Positions 9,125-17,822 of a stretch of 64,000 nucleotides of DNA are shown here, in pieces. The translations under genes were made by a program, and so were the position numbers. The DNA lies in NCBI RefSeq assembly GCF_003710815.1, contig NZ_RHHP01000016.1:62001-126000 (forward strand), in the 5' to 3' direction. Below the pieces are notes generated by a model, which was given only the letters and a program-made list of their open reading frames with translations, had not been told where the DNA came from and searched no databases. The stretch comes from Brevibacillus centrosporus (lineage in GTDB: Bacteria > Bacillota > Bacilli > Brevibacillales > Brevibacillaceae). Within the stretch, counting starts at the first letter, position 1. Each line of letters opens with the position of its first letter.

Positions 9125-9555
9125 GTTTCAAACTTTGGTATTAAGACGCTGCTTAAAGTAGCCTCCACGAATCTTCGGTTATTCTCGTCCTCAAGTTCAA
9201 TCCAGTATACCTTTAAATTCCCTCGATGGTTTGAGAAAAAATCGAACCATCTTCCCTTTGGATCGCCTTTTACCAATTCAAATGACTCGCAATAGTGGCT
9301 ATACAGCCGTACCTTTATTGGCTTACCTTTTCCAATATATAAGATCTGTTCATCTTGATCTTTGTACACATACAATCCGTTTTTATTGCCGGTCTGATTA
9401 TAAATGTAATCCTTCATGCATTTTCTCTCTTCCGAAGTTTCCGGTCGTTGATGCTCTACTTCAAACATATTCCATGTAGGCACTTGTACGGGAAGTAAGA
9501 GATCCAAAATGCTCCGCTTGCTCTCCTCCAAATAATCCTCCACTTTTCGGGACAT
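9109..9555 (-). CDS. GIY-YIG domain protein
   Basis: 148 residues with an AGGGGG site 5 bases before ATG. Residues 60-140 carry a GIY-YIG nuclease fold: GLYVYKDQDEQILYIGKGKP with the following Arg (VRLYSHY), and a late glutamate (FVEATLSSVLIP). The N-terminal 50 residues (MSRKVEDYLEESK) are unrelated to known nuclease parts that I recognise. The same MSRKVEDY head is found on the unrelated small protein at 10413-10697, because the head lies inside a tandem duplication. DNA cleavage is plausible. A target is not visible. Confidence 0.65.
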   Translation of the reverse strand: MSRKVEDYLEESKRSILDLLLPVQVPTWNMFEVEHQRPETSEERKCMKDYIYNQTGNKNGLYVYKDQDEQILYIGKGKPIKVRLYSHYCESFELVKGDPKGRWFDFFSNHRGNLKVYWIELEDENNRRFVEATLSSVLIPKFETWKLN

Positions 9556-10673
9556 GGATACCCCCTATTAAAATATCGGGTATTCCTTGATGAAATTGGA
9601 AGCTACCCTTTTTACAAACCTCTGAAAAGCTTCGATCCGATCAGTTTGTCTGTAATGAAATCAACCAATCGTTCGCGTGAATGTAGTGCCGATTTTCAAT
9701 ATGTTAATTCACCGAAAGCACATCGGAAACAATTACCAAAAAGGTTTTCCTTTTTTCTTTAAAACAGATATAAGGATTTAAAAAATGTAAGCAGAAAGCG
9801 AATTTCCATGATAATTCATCAAGAAAAAGGGTTTCTGATTTTGATTTGCTTGTTGTTCAAATCGTACACCGCTAATTAATGATGATTCTTCATTAACTGA
9901 TATGAAATTGAATAGGCTTGGCAAAGTTGCCCATCGTGATTCGACAGGCGTACCCACGGTGAAAAAAGACGTTATAAATTGCTGAGAGTTTCCCGTCTAC
10001 CTCCAGCACGCTTAACCCGCGTTGAATCGCCCGTAAATAGGGGCATTATCCATTCCAGAACGAGTTCATGTAAAATGGGCTTGTTTTTTTTATCCCATAT
10101 TTACGTGAACATCGTACATCCCGTCCCTGTAGCCAATTGGCTAGGTAGATCATTGTGTCTTTGTGGTGGAGCATCCGTAAAGCAGGACCTGGAGGATGTG
10201 TGTTTATGGACCCTTGTTCATAAAACAGCACTTTGATTGCGACGTGATATACTCCGGCTCCATTACCGGTAATCATGCGCTTCCTACCCCTTTAAAAGGG
10301 GGTAGTCTGCTCTGATCAACCCACTCACCATCCCCGGTGGAGCGCGTGTAAAAGATCCAAAACCAAAACCACTTCGAAAAGTAGTCCGCATTCGATAGCA
10401 AAGCGTCGTGTATCACTTTACAACTACGTCAAATTTCTTATGGATTTGATACTTGTGTTTCAAACAGGTTAACGCGTCATACACCTTTTCGAAATCGGTT
10501 TCCCCTTCACTATTAAGCGTAAGATGGGCAGGCACTTGATAATTAATCTTCCCATCATAGCTCACCAAAAGAAACACAGCTGGCTTACGGTTACCGTTCT
10601 TCTCCCAATCAACCTCACCATAACACACATGGTACTTTACTAATCCATTCGGGTTATTGTTTGCCTTAATAAT
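9532..10673. repeat. 1.14-kb tandem duplication, copy A
   Basis: This copy abuts copy B (10674-11791) exactly and is about 90% identical by eye over most of its length. Each copy holds the first codons of an MSRKVEDY gene, roughly 850 bases of leader, and the body of the NPNGLVKYHVCYGEVDW gene. Differences include a 25-base insertion near 9562. The leader holds several conserved hairpins. One uses arms GTTCATGTAAA and TTTACGTGAAC (around 10066-10110). The equivalent arm in copy B keeps pairing with A in place of G. No RNA family is recognised. Confidence 0.85.
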
Positions 10674-10697
10674 ATAATCCTCCACTTTTCGGGACAT
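10413..10697 (-). CDS. Small unrecognised protein, chimera made by the tandem duplication
   Basis: 94 residues from ATG at 10697, with an AGGGGGT site 4 bases upstream. The first 9 residues (MSRKVEDYI) are copied from the GIY-YIG gene. The remaining 85 or so match the protein at 11531-11830 almost throughout (NPNGLVKYHVCYGEVDWEKN, VPAHLTL, CLKHKYQIHKKFDVVVK). The coding sequence crosses the junction of repeat copies A and B, so the fusion arose through the duplication. Differences to its partner are mostly conservative, which suggests both are still under selection. No family is recognised. It is soluble, Lys/Tyr rich, and has no signal or membrane segment. Confidence 0.6.
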   Translation of the reverse strand: MSRKVEDYIIKANNNPNGLVKYHVCYGEVDWEKNGNRKPAVFLLVSYDGKINYQVPAHLTLNSEGETDFEKVYDALTCLKHKYQIHKKFDVVVK

Positions 10698-11791
10698 GGC
10701 TACCCCCTGGAAATGGAAGCTGCTCTTCTTCACAAACCTCTGAAAAGCTTCGATCCGATCAGTATGTCTGTAATGAAATCAACCAATCGTTCAGGGGAAC
10801 GGAGTGCCAATTTTCAATTTGTTATTTCATTGAAAGCCATTCGGAAACAATTACCAAAAAGGTTTTCCCTTTTTCTTTAAAACAGATATAAGGATTTAAA
10901 AAATGTAAGCAGAAAGCGAATTACCATGATAATTCATCAAGAAAAAGGTTTTCTGGTTTTGATTTGCTTGTTGTTCAAATCGTACCGCTATTTACCGATG
11001 ATTGTTCATTAACTGATATGAAATTTGAAATTGAAAAGGCTTGGCAAAGCATGCCCATCGTGATTCGACAGGCGTACCCACGGTGAAAAAAGACGTTATA
11101 AATTGCTGAGAGTTTCCCGTCTACCTCCAGCACGCATACCCTGCGTTGAATAGCCCGTAATAGGGGCGTTAGCCGATCCAGAACGAGTTCATGTAAATTG
11201 GACTTGTTTTTTTTGCCCATATTTACATGAACATCGTACATCCCGTCCCTGTAGCCAATTGGCTAGGTAGATCATTGTGTCTTTGTGGTGGAGCATCCGT
11301 AAAGCAGGACCTGGAGGATGTAAGTTTATGGACCCTTGTTCATAAACAGCACTTTGATTGCGACGCGATATACAGCGGCTCCGTTACCGGTGGTATATGC
11401 GTTTTCTACCCCTTTTTAAGGGGGTAGTCTGCTCGGGTCAACCAGCTCACCACCCCGGTGGATGCGCGTGTAAGATCCAAAACCAAAACCACTTCGAAAA
11501 AGTGTTTCGTATTCGACCGCTAACCGTATATCACTTAACAACTACGTCAAATTTCTTATGGATTTGATACTTGTGCTTCAAATACGTTAACGCTTCATAC
11601 ACCTTTTCGAAATCGGTTTCGCCTTCGCTATCAAGCGTTAGATGAGCTGGTACTTGATAATTCATCTTCCCATCATAGCTCATCAAAAGAAACACAGCTG
11701 GCTTACGGTTACCGTTCTTCTCCCAATCAACCTCACCATAGCACACATGATACTTTACCAACCCATTCGGGTTATGGTTTGCCGTAATAAT
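10674..11791. repeat. 1.12-kb tandem duplication, copy B
   Basis: Partner of copy A. Its leader has an 88-codon minus-strand frame (11241-10975, MYDVHVNMGKKNKSNLHELV...) that in copy A is closed after nine codons by TAA. The frame is therefore either a decayed gene or chance. Other paired elements on the minus strand are CTACCCC/GGGGTAG near 11408-11429 and GTTTATG/CATAAAC near 11325-11350. Both are kept, with small changes, in copy A. Confidence 0.85.
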
Positions 11792-11830
11792 AATTTCCTC
11801 TTTAATGTTATGAACCTTAAAATCACTCAT
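11531..11830 (-). CDS. Small unrecognised protein, ancestral form of the duplicated gene
   Basis: 99 residues starting MSDFKVHNIKEEIIITANHN, with GAGGGG 11 bases upstream, rather far. The body is shared with the chimeric protein at 10413-10697. The head is different and lies outside the duplication, so this is taken as the parental gene. The sequence alternates beta-like stretches (KPAVFLLMSYDGKMNYQVP) with a final helix (DFEKVYEALTYLKHKY). No function can be assigned. It is transcribed divergently from the XRE regulator region. Confidence 0.6.
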   Translation of the reverse strand: MSDFKVHNIKEEIIITANHNPNGLVKYHVCYGEVDWEKNGNRKPAVFLLMSYDGKMNYQVPAHLTLDSEGETDFEKVYEALTYLKHKYQIHKKFDVVVK

Positions 11831-11883
11831 TGACTAGTATTCCCCTCTTCCCCAAAATTTATACCTTTCTATTATATATGAAT

Positions 11884-12220
11884 ATTTCCCCATTACTTGA
11901 TCAGCCATTCCTTTATTCCATTATAAAGAGAAAACGTAAACGTTAATTGTGGTCTATTTTCGAAAAACCATATGCATCAAGCACTTTCATACTTATTAAA
12001 AAATTTGCGTATGAAAAGAAAAATTTGTTTCATACTGTGGGTAATTGCACCATTACCGTTTTGAAGGAGGAAACTTATGGCGAAACCAAAAGCAAAACCC
12101 ACTCCGCTTGGCAATCGAATTAAAGCGCTACGATTACAACGAAACATTGACCCAAAAGATTTAGCCAATCAGCTTGGTTTGAGCAGACAATGCATTGATT
12201 ACCTCGAATCAGGAAGTCGG
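11884..12220. repeat. 337-bp tandem duplication, copy 1
   Basis: Copies 11884-12220 and 12221-12558 are adjacent and nearly identical, with a one-base length difference before the start codons. Each contains a promoter region with three TTTCATAC-type elements and the first 48 or so codons of an XRE regulator. Confidence 0.9.
11985..12035 (+). promoter_or_regulatory. Putative XRE operator, copy 1
   Basis: Three 8-base elements in alternating orientation: TTTCATAC at 11985, GTATGAAA at 12009, TTTCATAC at 12028. The set is repeated exactly at 12322, 12346 and 12365. Such spaced inverted elements just upstream of an HTH gene are typical autoregulatory operators. Binding is inferred. Confidence 0.45.
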
Positions 12221-12283
12221 ATTTCCCCATTACTTGATCAGCCATTCCTTTATTCCATTATAAAGAGAAAATGCATCCGTTAA
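12077..12283 (+). pseudogene. Truncated XRE regulator head created by the 337-bp duplication
   Basis: It has a strong AAGGAGG site and ATG. The first 48 residues (MAKPKAKPTPLGNRIKALRL... IDYLESGSRI) repeat the start of the regulator at 12415, then the frame runs into the second copy's upstream DNA and stops after 68 residues. It keeps the HTH helices but loses the end of the domain. It might still be translated and interfere with the full regulator, but a broken gene is the simpler reading. Confidence 0.65.
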
Positions 12284-12558
12284 TTGTGGTCTATTTTCGA
12301 AAAACCATATGCATCAAGCACTTTCATACTTATTAAAAAATTTGCGTATGAAAAGAAAAATTTGTTTCATACTGTGGGTAATTGCACCATTACCTTTTTG
12401 AACAGGAGGACGACATGACAAAACCCAAAGCGAAACCCACTGCGTTTGGCAATCGAATTAAAGCGCTACGATTACAACGAAACATTGACCCAAAAGATTT
12501 AGCCAATCAGCTTGGTTTGAGCAGACAATACATTGATTACCTCGAATCAGGAAGTCGG
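12221..12558. repeat. 337-bp tandem duplication, copy 2
   Basis: Same unit as 11884-12220. This copy leads into the complete regulator gene at 12415. Confidence 0.9.
12322..12372 (+). promoter_or_regulatory. Putative XRE operator, copy 2
   Basis: Same three TTTCATAC/GTATGAAA/TTTCATAC elements as at 11985-12035, ending 42 bases before the regulator start codon. Confidence 0.45.
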
Positions 12559-13284
12559 ATGGGTAGCGTAGACACGGTACGAAAAATCGCAAAATTTTTT
12601 GAAGTAGATGAAGACGATATGATCGCTCTTCGTAATGAAAGAGCGGAGGTGGCTGCACCCGAACATGAAAACTCTACTCCTACCCTCCCTGATCATATCG
12701 ATCATTTTGTGAACTTACTTTATTCGATTGAGGAGGAAACCTGTAAAAAATTGCTGGAACAATTCAAGCAGGACATCCATCAAAAGCTGTATCAACTGCT
12801 CCCTCCTTTTGAATTGAGGGAAATTAAACAGTGGATGGTGCAAATCAAGCGAATATGGTACCCATTGGAAGGGGGTGATGATGTGATTGATTGGGCGGAA
12901 AAACAGGGATATTTTCGGGAAGGCGGCAAGGAAATCTTCCTCACCTTACACTACGATCGCGTATCGTTCACCGTCACTTTGCTCCAATGTGACCGAAAGC
13001 AAATCCGGTACCTTGAAAATATACTCCCGGAGCATGATGTCAGCTATGTTGACGACATGACGATCCCCCATCTGACCCAACTGCAAAAGGTCATGCGCTT
13101 TATCTGGTTTAGTCCTGACACCGCAGCAAAGGACAGGCTGCAGTATCTTCAATCCAAACAAGTGGATTTCACCTCTGCCACTTTGGAATGTACGGAAAAA
13201 CAATTGAAGGTCTTGATCAAGCAACATTCGATCAAAGAAACAGTGGACAATTCTAGTGAGAATGGAAAGGAGAATGAACAATGA
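12415..13284 (+). CDS. XRE-family HTH regulator with unrecognised C-terminal domain
   Basis: 289 residues. AGGAGGACGAC precedes ATG at 12415. An upstream in-frame ATG at 12382 lacks a ribosome site. Residues 10-65 are an XRE/Cro HTH (RIKALRLQRNIDPKDLANQLG LSRQYIDYLESGSR... KIAKFFEVDEDDM). The rest (about 80-289) is a long, mostly alpha/beta region with no motif I recognise, acidic at the end. Its stop overlaps the start of the tyrosine recombinase (ATGA), so the two are translationally coupled. This suggests that the regulator controls, or works with, the recombinase. Confidence 0.75.
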   Translation: MTKPKAKPTAFGNRIKALRLQRNIDPKDLANQLGLSRQYIDYLESGSRMGSVDTVRKIAKFFEVDEDDMIALRNERAEVAAPEHENSTPTLPDHIDHFVNLLYSIEEETCKKLLEQFKQDIHQKLYQLLPPFELREIKQWMVQIKRIWYPLEGGDDVIDWAEKQGYFREGGKEIFLTLHYDRVSFTVTLLQCDRKQIRYLENILPEHDVSYVDDMTIPHLTQLQKVMRFIWFSPDTAAKDRLQYLQSKQVDFTSATLECTEKQLKVLIKQHSIKETVDNSSENGKENEQ

Positions 13285-14168
13285 TCATTCAGAAAAACTT
13301 TGATCTTTATGATTACACAGAAAAGTTTTTGGATCATCTTACAAAGCGCAAAAAATCGGAGGAAACCATCAAAGGTTATAAAAAGGATTTGAAGCAATTC
13401 GGGAAATTTTTGCACCAAACTTACAATGGTAATATTCTCACGGAAGAAATACAAAAAGGAGATATCCTTGATTTCTTGGATGTACTCGAAAAAAGAGGAT
13501 TGAAGGATAGTTCTATAGCGAGGGCGTTGTCTACCTTAAAATCCTTTTACAAGTATCTGGTGTTTGAACAAGGTTTCACGAAAAATGTGGCAAGTTTGAT
13601 CATGCATCCAGAACTAAAGACACCGACCACAGTTATTTTGACAATCGATGAAATTGAAAGGCTGATGGAAACAGCAAAAAGGCATTTCCCTTTTCATCAC
13701 ATGATTTTCCTCCTACTATACTTTACCGGTAGTCGCCTTTCACCTGTCCGAACTCTCCAAAGAAGTGACATCAATTTGAAAAATGGGACGGTGTACTTCG
13801 GAAAAACGAAGGGAGATAAGCAAACAACGCTCCCCCTTCACGATGAGCTTTTGCCGTTATTAGATGATTTCTTGCATCTTTACCGAAATAATGGCTCGTC
13901 GTACGTTTTCCCGTCCCCGAAATCCATTCACAAGCCAATTAGTGCTAGTGATATACGCAAAAAGTTGAAGCAAGCCGCCGAATTGGCTGGAATTGAAAAG
14001 AGGGTCTACCCTCATTTACTTCGTCATATCATGGCATCACGCCTAACCGCATTAGGGGTGGGACAGGTTCAGCTTGCTCGTCTATTGTGTCATGCAGACA
14101 CCCGTCCAACAAATCGGTATATACATCTTGATGTGGAACATTTACGTCCAAGCATAAACTTGTTGTAG
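13281..14168 (+). CDS. Tyrosine recombinase (XerC/XerD-like integrase)
   Basis: 295 residues, start ATG inside the regulator's ATGA stop. Residues 8-105 form the SAM-like N-terminal core-binding domain. From 118 on is the catalytic domain with a full set of active-site residues: R152 (TGSRLSPVRTL), K175 (YFGKTKGDKQ), H245-x-x-R248 (YPHLLRHIMASRL), H271 (LLCHADT) and Y280 (TNRYIHL). It is Xer-sized, but lies in an accessory island and is coupled to an XRE regulator. Mobility or resolution of the island is more likely than chromosome dimer resolution. Confidence 0.85.
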   Translation: MIIQKNFDLYDYTEKFLDHLTKRKKSEETIKGYKKDLKQFGKFLHQTYNGNILTEEIQKGDILDFLDVLEKRGLKDSSIARALSTLKSFYKYLVFEQGFTKNVASLIMHPELKTPTTVILTIDEIERLMETAKRHFPFHHMIFLLLYFTGSRLSPVRTLQRSDINLKNGTVYFGKTKGDKQTTLPLHDELLPLLDDFLHLYRNNGSSYVFPSPKSIHKPISASDIRKKLKQAAELAGIEKRVYPHLLRHIMASRLTALGVGQVQLARLLCHADTRPTNRYIHLDVEHLRPSINLL

Positions 14169-14212
14169 TAGGTGGTAGTTGACCTGTACAAGCTTCCTTA
14201 TTATTAGCCATC

Positions 14213-14251
14213 GCAAGGTGTACTGACCTTGCATGGTTATTTTTGTTTTTT
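14213..14251 (+). terminator. Terminator of the recombinase gene
   Basis: GCAAGGT/ACCTTGC stem with a 6-base loop is followed by ATGGTTATTTTTGTTTTTT. Confidence 0.6.
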
Positions 14252-14270
14252 CCCGGCAAAAACCTATGTA

Positions 14271-14289
14271 AAAAGGGGATTACTCCCCC
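14271..14289 (-). terminator. Terminator of the second GIY-YIG gene
   Basis: On the minus strand GGGGGA-GTAA-TCCCC is followed by TTTT. The stem is short and begins at the stop codon. Confidence 0.5.
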
Positions 14290-14657
14290 TAGATAGACTC
14301 AATTCTTACTACAAAATTGTTCGAAAAGCTCGGTTTCTTGTAGTTATTGTACCCATACTTTTTGTTGGTTGCCATCGTCATGCCGATCCAGTATTGCTCG
14401 CATTGATCTAAATATTGAACATCTTCATCATATTGCGTTTCATACAAGATTACAAAACGAAATGATCTTTCCCCATACTTGTGCCAATCTTTTTGAAGCT
14501 CTTTGTTAAAGTGATTATTACCTTTTAACGAACTCCAGTGACTCGCCTTTCTCGGATAAAGGTCTCCCTTTCCGATATAGACTTTATGGTTTGCTTCACA
14601 CAGAATGGCATATACACCAGGTTTGTTGGGTATGCGTTCAGCGCAACCTTTTGCCAT
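14289..14657 (-). CDS. GIY-YIG nuclease-like protein
   Basis: 122 residues from the first ATG. GIY-YIG features: PGVYAILCEANHKVYIGKG, then RKASHW, N...LQKDWHKYGE, FVILYE and the catalytic glutamate in LDQCEQYWIG, the arrangement of phage and homing-type single-domain nucleases. No ribosome site precedes ATG 14657. Instead GGAGGTG at 14716-14710 lies 7 bases before an in-frame CTG at 14702, with an in-frame TAA just before that, so translation may really begin at 14702 (137 residues). Part of a minus-strand cluster with the large recombinase upstream. Confidence 0.75.
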   Translation of the reverse strand: MAKGCAERIPNKPGVYAILCEANHKVYIGKGDLYPRKASHWSSLKGNNHFNKELQKDWHKYGERSFRFVILYETQYDEDVQYLDQCEQYWIGMTMATNKKYGYNNYKKPSFSNNFVVRIESI

Positions 14658-14699
14658 CTGGATCAGTGAGCGGTGATGTTGATGACTTGTGTGTTTACT

Positions 14700-14716
14700 C
14701 AGTGATTAGCACCTCC
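14700..14716 (-). promoter_or_regulatory. Strong Shine-Dalgarno before an in-frame CTG
   Basis: AGGTGGAGGTG, 7 bases, then CTG (14702-14700) in frame with the GIY-YIG gene. There is no ATG, GTG or TTG in frame in the normal window. Confidence 0.5.
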
Positions 14717-14788
14717 ACCTTTAATATGCCCAAATTGAAATAGTTCATACGTAATTTTTACTATTTCAAATGCGAATAGCAATTCTGA

Positions 14789-17335
14789 TCACTGATATTT
14801 TTTATACTCCTCCAATTGGGTAATTCTCTCCTTCACTTCATTGATTTGATTCGATAAATCTTCAAAAAAAGAACTCCCACCAGGATCTTTAGGTAGTTTT
14901 GCATGCTTCAACTGGTGTAATTCCTTCCATGCAGCCTCTAACTGACTATCTACATTATTAATGAAGGAATCACGTTTTGCCTGTTTTTCTACACTCTGGA
15001 TGATTAACCCCTCCGTGTTAATAGTAGTAGTCAGCTTTTGATTCATGCGTACTTCCGTATCGTCAGGGTCTCGATAGCCTCTCACAATTTCCCACTTTCT
15101 CAATTTCTTTAATTCCCACGGGAAGTCAAGAGCTTGGATAATACATCGATAAGACAGATCTTGGGTAATACGCTTTCGATAGTGAGTTTTACCCACATCC
15201 TTAAAATAGGTTCCTTTATGACGCATCTGTTGATCAGCAGCTTCGTCACGAGAATCCATTAAGTCCGGAGAAACGCGTGCTGTCTCGATCCATTCATTCA
15301 ACGTGTGCCGTCCATCGTGGAAGGATAAATACGGTCTAACCTCAGGAGATAAGAAATATAACTGTGCATTTTTGTCCATACGATGCAGCCATAAACCAAT
15401 GGAATTCACACTGTAACAACTATTTGGATATTCTTTTCTCGGACGAAACAAGTATCCATGCCCCTTGTGATATACATGTTTTTCGTGGGCTGTAGAAAAG
15501 GTAGTTCCCTCAAATTCTCGGTGACTTTGGAAAGGGCACTTCTTGTAAAGTGTCTGTAGATAAAAGTTGATCAAGCGAACCAGTCGAGGTGGTATTAAGG
15601 TGCCTGAAGTTTTTGATCCAGAAATACCCAACTTCGATTTTGGGTTGGGCAAATAAAGCTTCCCCACGCCGTTTTTGTCAGTTAATAAGAAGCCGTTTTC
15701 ATCAATGACAAAGTCCTCCACCGCCACCAAAGTAAGCTCTTCTCTTCGTAATCCCAAAAGAGTACAAATGGCAAACATGAGCGATTTTTCTAGACCATGA
15801 GATTGATTAAATTGTTTTAAGCAGAGAACAAATTGTTCCCGCGTAAGAAATACTTTTCTCGCATCATCCATATCATCGTAACGATCCTTTGGTTCCGTTA
15901 CCTGGTTAATTGCAAGGTGAAACCTTCTGCAAATAGACTGAATACGATGACTTTCAATAGCACTTTGAACAGGATCCCAACGATTGATCACGGCTTCTTT
16001 ATCAAACTGCTTCTCCATTTCCATTTGTACGTAATGAAAGAATGGCTTCAACGTATCGTTTACATACGAATGCAACGTGACTAACGAGATGTCCTTATCT
16101 AAGGATGCAACATCACTACTTTCAAACTCCATGATTGAAAACCTATCTGGATCAAAACGTTGTCGATCAGTTGGAGTAGCGAATACATGGGCACCATTTC
16201 CCTCTTTTAGACGCTTTACCTGTGCTCCACTGCGGTTACATATCATTAGAAAGAAGAATCGCGACAAGTCTTTTCTTACTCTTGGTCCTTGATTTTTTGG
16301 CTTCGTAAAACCTGTTTTATAGGAAGTCGTCATTCCAAAATTAATGATGATGGCAGGCATTTTACTGGATCGATGCTGAATATAGCGATCAATCCAATCC
16401 CTCTGCTCTTCATTGAGCAACTCATAATAATCCATCGTTTGGTTTTGCGATATCTTCTTTCCCGCATGATCATACACTTCTTTCCGTATATACGGCAGCA
16501 AAGATTGTACCCTTTTTACATCGTAAAGAACATGATTAAGACGAGCTTCACTAAGATATCCTTTTGAAGAGTACCCATTCACCGTAGGAAGAGGAATCCC
16601 CGCCCGTTCTTCATCTGTAAAGTATTTTAGTGGTTTATATCGGAATTGAAATTCCTCCAATTGATCTTTCCGAAACAATAACTTCACCTGGGATCGTTGA
16701 AGAGAAGTCTCTCTTCTAACATCCAATCCAACGGTCAAATACATGCCCTCCAGAAAGCCTTGGTCAATCGCTCTATAAATGCTTTTATGATCCATTTTCA
16801 TATATTCTCTCGCGGCAACGGAGAGTCCAATTAAGGGACCATATTTCTTTTCAAGTTCCTCTTTTGCTGGGAGCTTCTTTAACGGTTTCTCTTCAAAAAA
16901 ATACTTAGCAATTGTGAGGACGCCTTTTCGCAGTTCTTTTGCAATCTCCCAAACGGGTATTCCGGAAGCTGACATCATTAATACTTTCTCTTTTTCTTCT
17001 TGCGTTAAACCGCCAACGGACTCCCTCAGAACACTGATCCTTAGTAATGACAGATGGTGTAAAACATCAAGTTTACCTATAGCAAGAATCTTTGAAATCT
17101 CATCAATACTGATGCCTTCTTGATATAGCTTTTCTATCATGTCCTCTGGTTGACTATTTTGCGTAATGCCACCGTTTAACTGCCACCCGTTTCTTCTTGC
17201 AGTCTTATAAATAGTCGAAGTGTCGCGTTCATACAGCTTTGCTATTTTCGAAACACTGATTCCTTTCTCGAGTAATTCACGAATCTCTTCGTACTGTTCG
17301 GCACTTAAATATTTGCCATCATTAGCAAATGCCAT
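14789..17335 (-). CDS. 848-residue HTH / tyrosine recombinase-like integrase
   Basis: Start ATG 17335 chosen because AAAGGGGGG lies 5 bases upstream. A further in-frame start at 17392 has none. Residues 10-50 hold a resolvase-type HTH (EQYEEIRELLEKGISVSKIA), followed by a second HTH-like helix pair (EKLYQEGISIDEISKIL). The C-terminal third carries a complete tyrosine-recombinase active site: R530 (LLGLRREEL), K near 575 (SGSKTSG), H673-x-x-R676 (SFHDGRHTLNEW), H706 (QQMRHKG) and Y719 (KTHYRKR). A basic, coiled-coil-prone tail of about 70 residues ends it. This is about twice the size of ordinary integrases and resembles the large partner in Tn554-like multi-recombinase elements. That comparison is inference. 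Upstream genes of the same strand encode HTH, zinc-ribbon and excisionase-like proteins. Confidence 0.75.
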   Translation of the reverse strand: MAFANDGKYLSAEQYEEIRELLEKGISVSKIAKLYERDTSTIYKTARRNGWQLNGGITQNSQPEDMIEKLYQEGISIDEISKILAIGKLDVLHHLSLLRISVLRESVGGLTQEEKEKVLMMSASGIPVWEIAKELRKGVLTIAKYFFEEKPLKKLPAKEELEKKYGPLIGLSVAAREYMKMDHKSIYRAIDQGFLEGMYLTVGLDVRRETSLQRSQVKLLFRKDQLEEFQFRYKPLKYFTDEERAGIPLPTVNGYSSKGYLSEARLNHVLYDVKRVQSLLPYIRKEVYDHAGKKISQNQTMDYYELLNEEQRDWIDRYIQHRSSKMPAIIINFGMTTSYKTGFTKPKNQGPRVRKDLSRFFFLMICNRSGAQVKRLKEGNGAHVFATPTDRQRFDPDRFSIMEFESSDVASLDKDISLVTLHSYVNDTLKPFFHYVQMEMEKQFDKEAVINRWDPVQSAIESHRIQSICRRFHLAINQVTEPKDRYDDMDDARKVFLTREQFVLCLKQFNQSHGLEKSLMFAICTLLGLRREELTLVAVEDFVIDENGFLLTDKNGVGKLYLPNPKSKLGISGSKTSGTLIPPRLVRLINFYLQTLYKKCPFQSHREFEGTTFSTAHEKHVYHKGHGYLFRPRKEYPNSCYSVNSIGLWLHRMDKNAQLYFLSPEVRPYLSFHDGRHTLNEWIETARVSPDLMDSRDEAADQQMRHKGTYFKDVGKTHYRKRITQDLSYRCIIQALDFPWELKKLRKWEIVRGYRDPDDTEVRMNQKLTTTINTEGLIIQSVEKQAKRDSFINNVDSQLEAAWKELHQLKHAKLPKDPGGSSFFEDLSNQINEVKERITQLEEYKKYQ

Positions 17336-17429
17336 GTGTACCCCCCTTTTCATAAAGTCTATTCTATGTAATTTTCTAAAAAATATGTGCAATTACCCAC
17401 ACACGAACCACACGAAAGCTACGAAGGTT

Positions 17430-17457
17430 TGCAATGTCTTTCATCAAAGACATTGCA
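17430..17457. terminator. Perfect 12-bp palindromic hairpin
   Basis: TGCAATGTCTTT / AAAGACATTGCA with a CATC loop lies between the stop of the small HTH gene (17502) and the large recombinase. It is probably a terminator or transcript-stabilising hairpin, but a recombinase-binding site cannot be excluded. Confidence 0.45.
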
Positions 17458-17501
17458 TTCTTTCAATCTTTTCGTGCTTTTTGTGCGTAGGGCGTTCAAA
17501 A

Positions 17502-17774
17502 TCATGGTTTTCCTTCAAACTTTCCGGATAAAAGTATCGGATATTGTTTTACGAGCTTGGGATAATCCCGAACGAAAAGCCAACGTTTCAGTTCAAGTCC
17601 TGTGATCCTATGTCTGGTTGGATCGATTGAAAGTAATTTTCCATGCTTTAACCCCTGTGAAAACCACATTTGTATGCGTTTTTCGTTACGATCCAAAATC
17701 TGCGCAATATGTTTTGGAGTTAGTTTCCACTCATCTTGAATAATTCGATAGTAAGATGGCATCTCTACAAACAA
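17502..17774 (-). CDS. Small HTH protein (excisionase/MerR-like)
   Basis: 90 residues from a TTG at 17774, or 107 from CTG at 17825. The motif LTPKHIAQILDRNEKRIQMWFSQG is a helix-turn-helix of the type that reads DNA in excisionases and MerR proteins. GLELKRWLFVRDYPKLVKQYP follows and ends in a basic tail. GGAGGTG lies 6 bases before CTG 17825, directly preceded by an in-frame TAA. The nearby ATG is out of frame and followed by TAG. I therefore suspect the CTG is used. It follows the zinc-ribbon gene on the same strand and is likely part of the recombination module. Confidence 0.6.
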   Translation of the reverse strand: MFVEMPSYYRIIQDEWKLTPKHIAQILDRNEKRIQMWFSQGLKHGKLLSIDPTRHRITGLELKRWLFVRDYPKLVKQYPILLSGKFEGKP

Positions 17775-17822
17775 TCCATCTTCTTTCGCTGCTTCGACGA
17801 GTTGTATAAAATCTACATAATC

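Noticed and set aside
10975-11241. 88-codon minus-strand frame in duplication copy B as a gene
   Set aside because: The equivalent frame in copy A is stopped after nine codons, and there is no ribosome site.
9532-12558. Possible CRISPR array because of repeated DNA
   Set aside because: Only two copies of each long unit, directly abutting with no spacers, and no cas genes.
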